Of a stretch of 64,000 bases of DNA, positions 1 to 9,397 are shown piece by piece. The number at the start of each line of letters is the position of its first letter. Position 1 is the stretch's first letter. The notes beneath the pieces are model-generated. The model saw only the letters and a list, made by a program, of their open reading frames with translations, did not search any database and was not told the DNA's origin. This DNA is from Flavobacteriales bacterium (lineage in GTDB: Bacteria; Bacteroidota; Bacteroidia; Flavobacteriales_E; Vicingaceae). The stretch lies in assembly GCA_020635825.1 (NCBI GenBank), contig JACJZA010000009.1, positions 1 to 64,000 of the forward strand. Direction: 5' to 3'. Both the position numbers and the translations under genes were made by a program.

Positions 1-895
1 CTTCTCTATCACTCGAAAAATAAAGTACTTTTTCATCAGGAACGATAGAAGCACTCGATTCTATACTTTTTGAATTGATGTTAGAATGTAGTTTGGTTGG
101 TTTTTCCCAATCATCTAAGCCCATTCTACTTTCAAATAAATCTCCCGATATTAAATCTTCATTAGTTCTAAAAAGAAGTAGCAATTGTCCATCGGCTGAT
201 AAACCGGCACTTGCATCATTGGTTTCCGTATTAATATTAGTTCCTAGTTGTTTCGGCTTTGACCATCCCATTCCATCATTACTTGATTGATAAACATCTT
301 CAAAGTATCTTCCATTAGGGTCAAGTTTGCCACCTGTACTTCCCGGTCTTCTACTGGTAAAAAGCATGATTTCTTCATCAGCAGAAATTAAAGGAACATA
401 CTCATCATATTCAGTATTGATGGATGCTCCCACATTCATAATGGTTACATTTCTCGGTGATTTGATTTGATTTTCAGCATATAATGACTTTGCAATTAGT
501 GTATTTACTTCATCATTTGTTAAGTCTTTATCTCCTTTAATTAACTTATAAGCATTGTAATAATTAATGGCTTTTTTAAATTTTTTATCTGCATGAGCAA
601 TTGCTGCTTTATATCTGAAGAGTTCTAAACTTACAGAACTACTGCTCTTTAAAAAATATTTTTCAGCATCTTTATACTGCTTTAATTCGAAATTACATAC
701 CCCCAACTTATAATTCACATCATTGTTTGTTGTATCCATTTCAAATACCTGATTATACAATGTTTCTGCTCCATAAAAATCATGCATAGCAAATTTTGCA
801 TCTGCCGATTTTATAAGCTTTGTTAAATCAACATTTTGAGCATTCATAATATGAAAACTCAACATAGACAATACAATTAAAAATCTTGTATTCAT
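1..895 (-). CDS. TPR/PD40-repeat periplasmic protein, T9SS-associated OmpA-type (C-terminus cut by window edge)
   Basis: Reading the minus strand from an ATG at 893-895 gives 298 codons without a stop up to the window edge, so the 3' part is missing. The protein starts with a signal peptide (MNTRFLIVLSMLSF... ending near NAQ), followed by TPR-like helices (residues about 25-115, with YKLGVCNFELKQY and a second ALYKAAIAHA-type helix pair) and then WD40-like PD40 blades (LISADEEIMLFTSRR, GLSADGQLLLLF, SIVPDEKVLYFSSDR). This order is that of PorE/OmpA-family proteins that link T9SS parts or surface proteins to peptidoglycan; the OmpA domain would lie outside the window. It starts 3 bases after the stop of the large PKD protein, so the two are co-transcribed. 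The PorE-like role is inferred; the missing C-terminus would decide it. Confidence 0.8.
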   Translation of the reverse strand, partial: MNTRFLIVLSMLSFHIMNAQNVDLTKLIKSADAKFAMHDFYGAETLYNQVFEMDTTNNDVNYKLGVCNFELKQYKDAEKYFLKSSSSVSLELFRYKAAIAHADKKFKKAINYYNAYKLIKGDKDLTNDEVNTLIAKSLYAENQIKSPRNVTIMNVGASINTEYDEYVPLISADEEIMLFTSRRPGSTGGKLDPNGRYFEDVYQSSNDGMGWSKPKQLGTNINTETNDASAGLSADGQLLLLFRTNEDLISGDLFESRMGLDDWEKPTKLHSNINSKSIESSASIVPDEKVLYFSSDRE

Positions 896-898
896 ATT

Positions 899-3800
899 TT
901 ATCTTAATAATGTTAAATCACCTACAAATGTTTCGGTTGTTCCATCAATATAGGTTACTTTTATTTTATACACATAGACATCCTGCTGACAAAGTTCTCC
1001 TCTATAATATCCATCCCAACCAATACTCATATCTGTACTGATAAACAACAATTCACCCCATTTATTAAAAATGTTTAATTCATATTTATCTGCCCCTGTA
1101 ATTATTGGATGAAAAACATCATTATCCATACTTCTAGGATCGTAAACTCCTCCATTACTTCCTCCAGAATTAGGAGTAAATGCGTTAGGAATTTTAATAT
1201 CTCCTTCTGCTATGGCTTCTACAGCAGAAAATATTTTAAAAGTATCTACACAATTGTTTACCGATGTAGCAATTAGAGTAATATCATAAAATCCTTCTTC
1301 GGTATAAACATGCTCTGGATTAGTTTCAGTAGATATTGTACCATCACCAAAATCCCACACATAAGTAGCAGCAAAATTGGATAAATTATACATCACAGCA
1401 GGTTGCCCAGGAAGATTAACTATGGAAGGGGAAACGGTAAAAAAGGCATTAGGAATTTCATATACTTCAATAATTTGATTTTGTGTCATTACATCTGTAC
1501 CTCCATCACCTGTTACAGTCAATGTAACTGTATAAATACCTGGATTATAGTAAGTATAGGTAGGATTTACTTGTGAAGATATTCCTCCATCACCAAAATT
1601 CCATGAATAGCTATACGCATATTGAGAACTATTTTGAAATTGTACTTGAAGAGGGCGGCAACCAGTTGCTGGTCCTGTAAAATTAGCAATTGGAACCGGA
1701 GGTATAATTTCAATTATTCTAACAGCCGTATCAGAACAATGAGTCCCTTCCACTAAAACACTTACTGTATAGGTTCCCCATGTACTATATACATGATTGG
1801 GAGGAATAGTTAGGTTAGAAATTGTTCCATCTCCATAATCCCATGTATATTGCCATGTTCCTGATGAAGTTGTATTATTAATAGAAATGGAAGTATTAGG
1901 ATAAGTTTGACTAAATGGAGAAGGGGTAAAAGATGCCATTGGTGTAGCATATATAGTTACCGGATGTTGAATAGTATCTCTACATCCAAAAATTGATTCA
2001 GCTATTAATGAAACCGTATAAGTAACATCATTTGGAGTTGTGTTAGTAAAATTATGTGTTGGACTTGGAAAGTTCTCAGTTGGTGTACCATCACCAAAAT
2101 TCCAAATATAGGTATTAGCACCAATAGAGTTATTTACAAATGCATTAAGTAAAGGACTACAACCTGCTGTATCGGCAACAAAAATTGCTTGAATATCAGG
2201 ATAAACATCGATACTTTGGTAAGTCGTATCTCTACATCCTTTATCTGTTTCGGAAATCAATTGTATCTGAAAATTTTGAGTAACTCCGGTTGTATTGTAA
2301 AAAACATGGTCAAAAACTAAAGCATTTGTATCTAAAATAGAACCATCGCCAAAGTTCCAATAATAATTAAACCCACCTATTGAGTTATTGGTAAATTGGA
2401 CGGTAAGTGGATGACAACCTATAAAATTATCAACGGTAGTTTGAGCTATTGTAGCTGGATAAACTAATATATCCTGATAGGTTGTATCAAAACAACCATA
2501 TACCGATTCAATAACTAATTGAACTGTAAAAAAAGCATCCGTAGTACCTGGATTAATAAAAGTGTGAGAAGGGTTTTGTGTTGTATCAATCGGGCTACCA
2601 TCTCCAAAATCCCAATAATACTTTACTGCACCTATAGAAAAACTGGTAAAATCAGTTGTAAAAGGTGTACATCCAAAAGTATCTACTTGCATAATTGCAG
2701 TTACATCAGGATAGACATCAACACTTTGAACCAAAGTATCTTTACATCCATGATCAGTTTCAGCTATCAATTCAATATCCATTTGTTGTAAAGCTCCAGT
2801 AGTATTTGTATAAAAATGAGAAAAAGACGAACTCAGAGTGTCAAATACTGTTCCATCACCTAAATCCCAATGATAATATGTACCTCCTGTTGAAATATTA
2901 GTGTAATTAACCCCCAAAGGATGGCAACCATTATTTACATCTGTGGTAAATTGTGCCGAAGGGTTAGGAAATACCAACACATCGCCATAAGTTGTATCGA
3001 CACAACCAAAGGGAGATGTGGCAGTTAGTGTAACATTATAAATGACATCGTTTGTAATGGTATTTAAGTAGGTATGATTAGGTGTTGGACCTGTCCCCAC
3101 ATTACCATCTCCAAAATCCCATTGATAATCAACTGCTCCAATTACAGATGGGAATGTAACTACTAATGGACTGCACCCGGAATCAGGATTAACACTAAAA
3201 CCAAATTGAGGTTCAGGGTAAACTACCATATTTTTTTGAACGGTATCAGTACAACCATTCAAGCTGGTGACAATTAAACTCACTAAATTATTATCTATAA
3301 ACTGAGTTAGGTTTTGATAAATGTGAGTTGGACTAAATGATGTGTCAATTGGTGAACCATCACCGAAATTCCACAGATAACTATTCCCTCCTGTTGATGT
3401 ATTTGTGAAATCAATAATTAAGGGAGCACAATCTAGTACCGCATTATCAGTAAATGAAGCACTGGGATTAGGATAAACTGTAATGTTTTGGGTGATAGTA
3501 TCAGCGCAACCAAAAGCAGTCTGTGCAATAAGACTGACAACATAAGTAGTATCAACTCCAAAAGAATTTAAAAACAAGTGGGATGGATTTACAGCAACTG
3601 AAGTGTCTCCATCACCAAAATCCCAATAAAAATTAGTGGCATTAACGGAAGATGAATTTGTAAAATTTACCAGTAAATCAGCGCATCCATTTGTTGTATC
3701 TGCACTAAATGCTGCAGTAGGAACATTTTCTACATTAATTTGAACGGTATCAGTTCCTGTACAAAATGCCGTATTCACTGTTAAAATCATATCATAAAAG

Positions 3801-5431
3801 CCTGGTGCTGTGTACATATGAAATGGATTTTGAACTACAGAGGAGTTTCCATCTCCAAAATCCCAATCCCACGTAAGTATAGAATCTCCCGGAGAAAAAG
3901 TTGAGTTATCAATAAAGGATGCCAATTCGTTTACACAAACACTACTTGGTGTAAACGCAGGTACAGGAGATTGATATACTGTAAAGGTTTGATTGGTTGA
4001 ATTAAAACAACCGTTAACATTTCCTACTGTAAGTTGTACATCATAATTTCCCGGACTATCATAGAATTTAATTGGAGGATTTGCGGTAGTATCTGTTTGT
4101 CCATTATCAAAATCCCAACTCCAATTAATAGCATCCACTGAAGATGCATCCCCAAAATTAACATACATGCTATCACATCCGTTGTTATTATCAAATGTAA
4201 AGTTGGCAATAGGGCTTGGAAGCACATGAATATCTAATGAAGCTGTATCTGTACAAGCTGCAGTTCCTCCATTAATATTGGCAACAACTTGAATGGTATA
4301 ATCTCCTGAATTGTTGTAAGTATGATTTACATTTCCACCAGCTGAAGGATTCCAACCCGAGCCGTCTCCAAAATTCCAAAAATAAGAATTAGCGCCACCT
4401 CCTGATAAATTTCCAAAAGTGATATTTTCACCTTCACAAATGGTATCTTGGCTAGAGTTTAAAGCTGCAAAAGGAGGATTAACAATTTGTATTGTAATGT
4501 AAGCGGTATCTAATCCACAAAAGCTGCTATCAACCATCATCACATCATAGGTTCCAACACCTGGATATGCCATAGTATATGGTAAAGCAGGTGGCCAAGC
4601 CACCCATCCTACAATAGAATCATATCCATTTCCCCAATAATCGCCAAAATTCCACCATTCATATCGTTGAGCTATGTTGCCTTGTGCAAAACAATTTCTA
4701 TTGGTTACATTTTGAAAAGTAACAGTTGTATCAGGATAGCAAAGTAAAACATCTGAGGCATTTATTGCAGCATCATCTATATCCCAAATTCTAATAGGAT
4801 TGAATGTAGCTGTACTATTCCCTCCTTGTATGGTATTACAATAATTTTCGGCAGTTAAAGTAACTTGAGTAACACAATTAACCGTTCCTGGCATGTAAGT
4901 ATGAGTTACTGTTTGTCCTCCATTGCTATAATCAAATGTCTGAATTCCACTTCCATCACCAAAATCCCATGTAAAAACAGTAGTTGGTGAAACATCGGTA
5001 CTGCTATTCATAAATTCTAAATCACCAGGGGCACACACTTGAGTTACTCCTCCAAAAGGAATTTGGATAGAAGCATTAGAAGGCTCTTCCATTACCACAA
5101 CTCCTTGAATAACACAACCTGAAGTATCTTCTGTAAAAGTCACCACAAAAGTATCTATTGCAGCTCCATAAACATGAGTAATGGAATTTCCAACCAATAA
5201 TGGACCTCCATTTTGAACAGGGGAACCATCACCCCAATCTACGGTCCAGGCACCAATATTATTGGGTGAATTTATGTTTAATGTGAATGTTCCTCCATCA
5301 CAGTCGTACCAATATGGAGCATTATTGGGCACCCCAAAAAAATCATTTAATTGAGGGCATTGCGCTTTAGTGTCTGAAAACCAAACAATAAGCATGATTA
5401 AACTAATGCAATGTTTTAAATAATTTTGCAT
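899..5431 (-). CDS. Giant PKD-array surface protein with T9SS type B (gliding motility-associated) C-terminal domain
   Basis: 1510 residues. A signal peptide (residues 1-23, ending TKAQ) is followed by about 16 immunoglobulin-like PKD modules, each marked by a variant of WDFGDG (for example WDWGDG is seen as VDWGDGSP in the first, WDLGDG in the tenth; the third is degenerate, WWNFGDYWG). Most middle modules begin with GCxPL and end with GCxDT, so each has a cysteine pair that could form a disulfide. The last 90 or so residues (IPNAFTPNSGG ... FNKWGELLF ... WDGYYRG ... YVYKIKVTY) match the CHU_C type B sorting domain that directs secretion by the type IX system. Such proteins are cell-surface adhesins or filaments. 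It lies 62 bases after the MuiA-like gene and 3 bases before the TPR/PD40 gene. The specific ligand cannot be told. Confidence 0.93.
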   Translation of the reverse strand: MQNYLKHCISLIMLIVWFSDTKAQCPQLNDFFGVPNNAPYWYDCDGGTFTLNINSPNNIGAWTVDWGDGSPVQNGGPLLVGNSITHVYGAAIDTFVVTFTEDTSGCVIQGVVVMEEPSNASIQIPFGGVTQVCAPGDLEFMNSSTDVSPTTVFTWDFGDGSGIQTFDYSNGGQTVTHTYMPGTVNCVTQVTLTAENYCNTIQGGNSTATFNPIRIWDIDDAAINASDVLLCYPDTTVTFQNVTNRNCFAQGNIAQRYEWWNFGDYWGNGYDSIVGWVAWPPALPYTMAYPGVGTYDVMMVDSSFCGLDTAYITIQIVNPPFAALNSSQDTICEGENITFGNLSGGGANSYFWNFGDGSGWNPSAGGNVNHTYNNSGDYTIQVVANINGGTAACTDTASLDIHVLPSPIANFTFDNNNGCDSMYVNFGDASSVDAINWSWDFDNGQTDTTANPPIKFYDSPGNYDVQLTVGNVNGCFNSTNQTFTVYQSPVPAFTPSSVCVNELASFIDNSTFSPGDSILTWDWDFGDGNSSVVQNPFHMYTAPGFYDMILTVNTAFCTGTDTVQINVENVPTAAFSADTTNGCADLLVNFTNSSSVNATNFYWDFGDGDTSVAVNPSHLFLNSFGVDTTYVVSLIAQTAFGCADTITQNITVYPNPSASFTDNAVLDCAPLIIDFTNTSTGGNSYLWNFGDGSPIDTSFSPTHIYQNLTQFIDNNLVSLIVTSLNGCTDTVQKNMVVYPEPQFGFSVNPDSGCSPLVVTFPSVIGAVDYQWDFGDGNVGTGPTPNHTYLNTITNDVIYNVTLTATSPFGCVDTTYGDVLVFPNPSAQFTTDVNNGCHPLGVNYTNISTGGTYYHWDLGDGTVFDTLSSSFSHFYTNTTGALQQMDIELIAETDHGCKDTLVQSVDVYPDVTAIMQVDTFGCTPFTTDFTSFSIGAVKYYWDFGDGSPIDTTQNPSHTFINPGTTDAFFTVQLVIESVYGCFDTTYQDILVYPATIAQTTVDNFIGCHPLTVQFTNNSIGGFNYYWNFGDGSILDTNALVFDHVFYNTTGVTQNFQIQLISETDKGCRDTTYQSIDVYPDIQAIFVADTAGCSPLLNAFVNNSIGANTYIWNFGDGTPTENFPSPTHNFTNTTPNDVTYTVSLIAESIFGCRDTIQHPVTIYATPMASFTPSPFSQTYPNTSISINNTTSSGTWQYTWDYGDGTISNLTIPPNHVYSTWGTYTVSVLVEGTHCSDTAVRIIEIIPPVPIANFTGPATGCRPLQVQFQNSSQYAYSYSWNFGDGGISSQVNPTYTYYNPGIYTVTLTVTGDGGTDVMTQNQIIEVYEIPNAFFTVSPSIVNLPGQPAVMYNLSNFAATYVWDFGDGTISTETNPEHVYTEEGFYDITLIATSVNNCVDTFKIFSAVEAIAEGDIKIPNAFTPNSGGSNGGVYDPRSMDNDVFHPIITGADKYELNIFNKWGELLFISTDMSIGWDGYYRGELCQQDVYVYKIKVTYIDGTTETFVGDLTLLR
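1935..3190 (-). repeat. Two-module higher-order repeat inside the PKD array
   Basis: Five consecutive PKD modules have starts spaced by about 255 bases (GCxPL codons near 3175, 2930, 2670, 2415 and 2160). Modules alternate: the second and fourth share GCHPL, a TTG-containing strand and ETDxGCxDT...VDVYPD, while the first, third and fifth share SIFGC/VYGC/PFGC endings. This shows that a two-module unit of about 510 bases was duplicated. The spacing and alternation are read from the translation; the exact borders are approximate. Confidence 0.75.
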
Positions 5432-5493
5432 ATCTTAATTAGTACGTAAATATGCAAAAAAAGGTGCAGATTTCTAAGAAACTGTAAGAGTTT

Positions 5494-7206
5494 TTAAAAT
5501 TTAGTTCTTACTCTTCTACTCTTATAATTTGACTTTCCTATTGTTACAGGTTTATTTTTTGGATATTTTACTGAAAAAGTCAGATTAATGGTCTCATTCT
5601 GATTAGGTTCAATGTTAAAATTCCATTTTAATTCTCCTGTTAAATCGTTTTTATTAGCATTAGATATTTCTTCTGAAAAAACTTCAATTTCACTATCCTG
5701 TGAAACAGGAATTTGATCTAAAACTTCAATATTAATTGGTACTTTTCTATTGTTTTTTACCACCATTTGATAAGCATGCGTTTCTTTTCGATTCGAACCA
5801 ATATATTTGATAGAGCTGAAATCTTTCATTTTTGTTCTGGTTACCATCACTTTATTATCCCTTCCAAGTGAAATATCTAATGTATCACTCACATTTCTTG
5901 TGGCAATAAAAGATTGACCAACATAAGTTCCGGCAAAGTATATATTAGCTGTTCCTTCAATTAAATTTAAATCTTGCCAATTGATAATTCTTGCTAACAA
6001 AAAGGCATCTTTTTCCAATTTTGGAACTGCATAATGTTTATACAAAGTTTGTAATTCATGGTTGGTTACATCAACTATGTATGGTTTGTTATCAGAAGGA
6101 ATGGTATATGATTTTTCAATATCAAACTCGGCACTTAACTCACTAACTGATATATTCTCAAAATCGGTAGATGGTATATTGGCAACAGTATTCGCTTTTC
6201 CATTAAAATAAGCATTTTGAGTAAACCCTTCATTATTTAATACCCCATCAATATATTGTTGTTCAGATGCAGATCTACTACCTCTAACCTGATACATATT
6301 TGAAGTTTGTTTTTTATACTGGTAGTTATCATATTGATTATTATAATTCAAATACCATGGTGTCATTTTAGGCTGAGTAGCACTCAAAGTTGGATCAGAA
6401 GTCGATAATTTAAAATTGATATTTTGCCAGTCTATGTCTGTATTATTATATACATAAGCTTTATATTCAAGCTTTATGGGTTTATTGATATCTTCTGCAC
6501 GAATATTATATGAAGGAGTCCAACCGGCATTTGTTACCAAATATTTCAAATCTATTTCAGTTGTGACAGATGTTTCAACATCAAGCAATAATGTAATTTC
6601 TCCTCTTGAATAAGCTGTTTTTGCATTTGCTTGAATTAATTCAATATTTATTCTTGAAATCTTTTTATTATTATCATTTATTCCTCTATCAACATTAGAG
6701 ATCGCTTTATTAATTTCCATTAATCTATTTCTATACAAATCGGCAGCTTGTTTTAATTCCACAACAGATACCCCATTATTTGAACCTCCTATAGATTTAT
6801 TTTGCATCAACATATCTTTTTCTATGTTGTAAGCTTCCTTTTCATTATTTAAAGCAATATTTTTTTGATTAAGCATATCCAAAGAGTCTTTCAACTCCTC
6901 TACTCTCGGTTTTTCTTTTACATTGGTTAAATAATCAATTCGATGTGAAATAGCCAATAATTCCACATCATTGGTAGTAGTAACTTGTATATTTTGAGAG
7001 TTAAACTTGGGTGAAAGTCCTGTAAAAACTACTTTGGTTCTACCCTTCTCAAGTTGTACTTTTTTGGTTCTATGGATTTCGGCTCCGTCTAAATATATAA
7101 TCGCAGATTTAATATCTGTGGTAACTTTAATTTCTTTTTCTTCTTGAGCAATCATAAAAAATGATTGAAGAGCCAAAACTGACAAACAAGTTATTTTTTT
7201 AAACAT
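5494..7206 (-). CDS. MuiA-family DUF4139/DUF4140 protein, exported
   Basis: 570 residues with a signal peptide (residues 1-20, ending MIAQ). Residues about 25-85 form a beta-rich DUF4140-like region (KSAIIYLDGAEIHR, GLSPKFNSQNIQV). Residues about 95-190 are a predicted coiled coil rich in Lys, Glu and Asn. Residues 205-570 are the DUF4139 domain, with the hallmark LKYLVTNAGWTPSYNIRAED and, near the end, LKWNFNIEPNQNETINLTFSVKYP. Proteins of this family are named after the Pseudomonas mucoidy inhibitor A but their biochemical role is not known. Between the two halves of DUF4139 there is an insertion with YQVRGSRSASEQQYIDGV, reminiscent of segments in Bacteroidota envelope proteins. The gene follows the Nramp-type transporter by 39 bases and is probably in the same transcript. 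Confidence 0.85.
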   Translation of the reverse strand: MFKKITCLSVLALQSFFMIAQEEKEIKVTTDIKSAIIYLDGAEIHRTKKVQLEKGRTKVVFTGLSPKFNSQNIQVTTTNDVELLAISHRIDYLTNVKEKPRVEELKDSLDMLNQKNIALNNEKEAYNIEKDMLMQNKSIGGSNNGVSVVELKQAADLYRNRLMEINKAISNVDRGINDNNKKISRINIELIQANAKTAYSRGEITLLLDVETSVTTEIDLKYLVTNAGWTPSYNIRAEDINKPIKLEYKAYVYNNTDIDWQNINFKLSTSDPTLSATQPKMTPWYLNYNNQYDNYQYKKQTSNMYQVRGSRSASEQQYIDGVLNNEGFTQNAYFNGKANTVANIPSTDFENISVSELSAEFDIEKSYTIPSDNKPYIVDVTNHELQTLYKHYAVPKLEKDAFLLARIINWQDLNLIEGTANIYFAGTYVGQSFIATRNVSDTLDISLGRDNKVMVTRTKMKDFSSIKYIGSNRKETHAYQMVVKNNRKVPINIEVLDQIPVSQDSEIEVFSEEISNANKNDLTGELKWNFNIEPNQNETINLTFSVKYPKNKPVTIGKSNYKSRRVRTKF

Positions 7207-7245
7207 GATTTTCTTTGGTTTATAAGGTTTTTGAATATAGAAAAA

Positions 7246-8478
7246 TTACAGTGTAAAATACAGAAAAAACACACTGAATCCTAAAAAATAAACAATTCCC
7301 ATCCAACTAAGAACTTTTAAAAACATTCCGGGTTTATTTTCTTGAGGCATTGTTTTTCCATTGATAACCAAATAGTTGAGAATAGCAATAATTGGTGAAG
7401 TAATAAAAGCTATTATGGTTGCAAAGTCAACCAACTCTTTCATATTCGTCATAAATAAAGCTAAAATGAAGATGGTACCTATTACTAATATTATCATCCA
7501 AATCCAATAATAATCTATCTTCCATGACTTTTTACCCATCAACATATTTGAAGTTTCTTGTAACACACGAGGAGAAGCATCTAAACAAGTTAAAGTAGTA
7601 CTCAACATAGTAGTAAAAGCAGCCAACGCAATGATTATATATGACCAACTTCCAATATTATTGGTATAAATTCCTATTAATTGTTTGGCAAACTTGCCTC
7701 CACTATTTTCTAATTCAATACCTGAACCGTAAATAGTAATAGCTCCTAAAGAAACAAAACAAAGAGCTAAGATTAATGTCCCCCAGTAACCAATTTTAAA
7801 ATCCAATAAAGCAGTCTTCAAATCTCTTTCTGGTTCTTCTTTTGCTTTTTCTACCGACCATAATGAATGCCACACAGAAATATCGAAAGGTGCCGGCATC
7901 CATCCCATTAAAGCAATCAAAAACATAATGTGTGATTTATCTGAAAATACGAAATGAGTCATGTATTCCTGATATTTTTCATTATGTCCTGTAAATGCTG
8001 CTATTAAAGCTACAACAGTACTTAATGAAAGAATGACAATGATAATTTTCATTGCTTTATCTAATACATGATATCTACCTATTAATAAAATAGATGTACA
8101 AATAATAAGAAGAAATGCAGACATTAACCAAGGTTGAATCGCCAACCCTGTAATTTCAGAAGCTAATCCAGCTGTAACCACCGTTACAGCCGACTGAATG
8201 ATAAACATACTCAGAATAGTAAGTACAGTAAAAAGAATCAATGACCACTTTCCTAAAGACTGATAGCCATGAAGTAAGCTTTTCCCTGTACTTGCCGCAT
8301 ATCGAGGCCCATATTCAAAGAAAGGATATTTTAAAACATTAGCTAAAATGATAGCCCACACTAACCCATAGCCAAAATCGGCACCTGCTCTAGTAGATTG
8401 AACCAAATGTGATACTCCAATAGCAGCTCCGGCGTATAATAAGCCAGGACCTAATATTTTATACCATGGAGCACTCAT
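7246..8478 (-). CDS. Divergent Nramp-family metal transporter
   Basis: 410 residues, about 11 membrane segments. The opening (GPGLLYAGAAIGVSHLV, then RAGADFGYGLVW) aligns with TM1 of Nramp/MntH proteins. In classical members TM1 carries DPGN, whose Asp and Asn bind Mn2+ or Fe2+; here the same place reads GVSH. In TM6 the classical MPH motif reads MPAPFD, so the Met may be kept but the His is gone. The overall fold and length match the family, so it is probably a secondary transporter, but the substrate may not be Mn2+/Fe2+. It lies 12 bases after a methyltransferase gene and 39 before the MuiA-like gene. Family assignment is firm; substrate is open. Confidence 0.85.
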   Translation of the reverse strand: MSAPWYKILGPGLLYAGAAIGVSHLVQSTRAGADFGYGLVWAIILANVLKYPFFEYGPRYAASTGKSLLHGYQSLGKWSLILFTVLTILSMFIIQSAVTVVTAGLASEITGLAIQPWLMSAFLLIICTSILLIGRYHVLDKAMKIIIVILSLSTVVALIAAFTGHNEKYQEYMTHFVFSDKSHIMFLIALMGWMPAPFDISVWHSLWSVEKAKEEPERDLKTALLDFKIGYWGTLILALCFVSLGAITIYGSGIELENSGGKFAKQLIGIYTNNIGSWSYIIIALAAFTTMLSTTLTCLDASPRVLQETSNMLMGKKSWKIDYYWIWMIILVIGTIFILALFMTNMKELVDFATIIAFITSPIIAILNYLVINGKTMPQENKPGMFLKVLSWMGIVYFLGFSVFFLYFTL

Positions 8479-8490
8479 TAACTACTTTAA

Positions 8491-9390
8491 TTATTCATTG
8501 AAGTTGTTTTTAGGCAACTCATCGCTGTAAGTATTCATCATATTAAAAGCTCCCGCTGTTGCAGCTTTTTTCTTTGATAATGATTTTAATAAACCACCAA
8601 AGGCATTAGAAAGTGGTAATAAATGAACAATTGCATCAGGGTGCTTAGATGTTTGAATGATGTGTTCATTTTCATACAATGTTCTATCTCTATGTGTTGG
8701 AGGATAAGCTTCTTTTAATTTATTATCCGAGTCTTTTACAATTACATTCACTCCATTCCAGAAATCTTTTTCCGCCTCTTTTCTTTCTTCAGCATTTAAA
8801 TTTAAAGGATGACATCTAGTATAAGACTGAAACATCAGCTTAAATTCTTTATTATTAAATAGGAAATCTCGATTTGCCTGACGTACGTGACGATAATTAC
8901 AATCATCAATAATGATAATGGCATGATCAGCTAAAAAGGGCTTAATTAATTCCAAACACATTAATTGACTACGGTAATCATGCGGACCATCTACAAAATA
9001 CACTCCCACTTTTTTAGCCCCAATGTGCTGTGATAAATTTTCTAAGGCGTCCTCATAATCTTGATTGATAAGATTAACATTAGAAAGATTTAATTTTTGA
9101 GTACGCTCATTCACAATGGAAAGGTTTTTTCCTTCTCTATCGAAAAATGCAAAATTATCTATACCGTAAACTTGTGCGTTATCTAATTCTTTTGCAACTG
9201 ATAATAAAGTCAATCCTTGAAAAACCCCGACCTCCACATAGCAAGTATTTTCATCCAGTCTTGCCTTTGCAACATTTTGTAACAATCGAACCATTCGATG
9301 TCCGGAAAATCCGGTCAAAACTTTATCATCGGTAATAATCCCTTCACTTTCAACTGCTTCTTTTATTGCTTTATAATATGTTTCTGTCAT
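8491..9390 (-). CDS. Class I SAM-dependent methyltransferase (Methyltransf_24 type)
   Basis: 299 residues. The Rossmann SAM-binding core is visible: TCYVEVGVFQGLTLLSVA (motif I, residues about 50-67), VYGIDNFAFFDR (acidic residue after strand 2), GVYFVDGPHDYRSQLMCL and HAIIIIDDCNYRHVRQA. The YFVDGPHDY / DDC pattern is typical of Methyltransf_24 enzymes found in glycan and natural-product gene sets. The acceptor is unknown. It follows the FkbM-type gene at 9398 by 7 bases, so the two are probably translated from one mRNA. A role in decorating surface glycan is inferred from context only. Confidence 0.83.
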   Translation of the reverse strand: MTETYYKAIKEAVESEGIITDDKVLTGFSGHRMVRLLQNVAKARLDENTCYVEVGVFQGLTLLSVAKELDNAQVYGIDNFAFFDREGKNLSIVNERTQKLNLSNVNLINQDYEDALENLSQHIGAKKVGVYFVDGPHDYRSQLMCLELIKPFLADHAIIIIDDCNYRHVRQANRDFLFNNKEFKLMFQSYTRCHPLNLNAEERKEAEKDFWNGVNVIVKDSDNKLKEAYPPTHRDRTLYENEHIIQTSKHPDAIVHLLPLSNAFGGLLKSLSKKKAATAGAFNMMNTYSDELPKNNFNE

Positions 9391-9397
9391 TTTCTAT

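Noticed and set aside
1935..3190. Regular repeats that might be taken for a CRISPR array
   Set aside because: The period is about 255 bases and the repeats encode PKD modules in one open frame; no short direct repeats with spacers.
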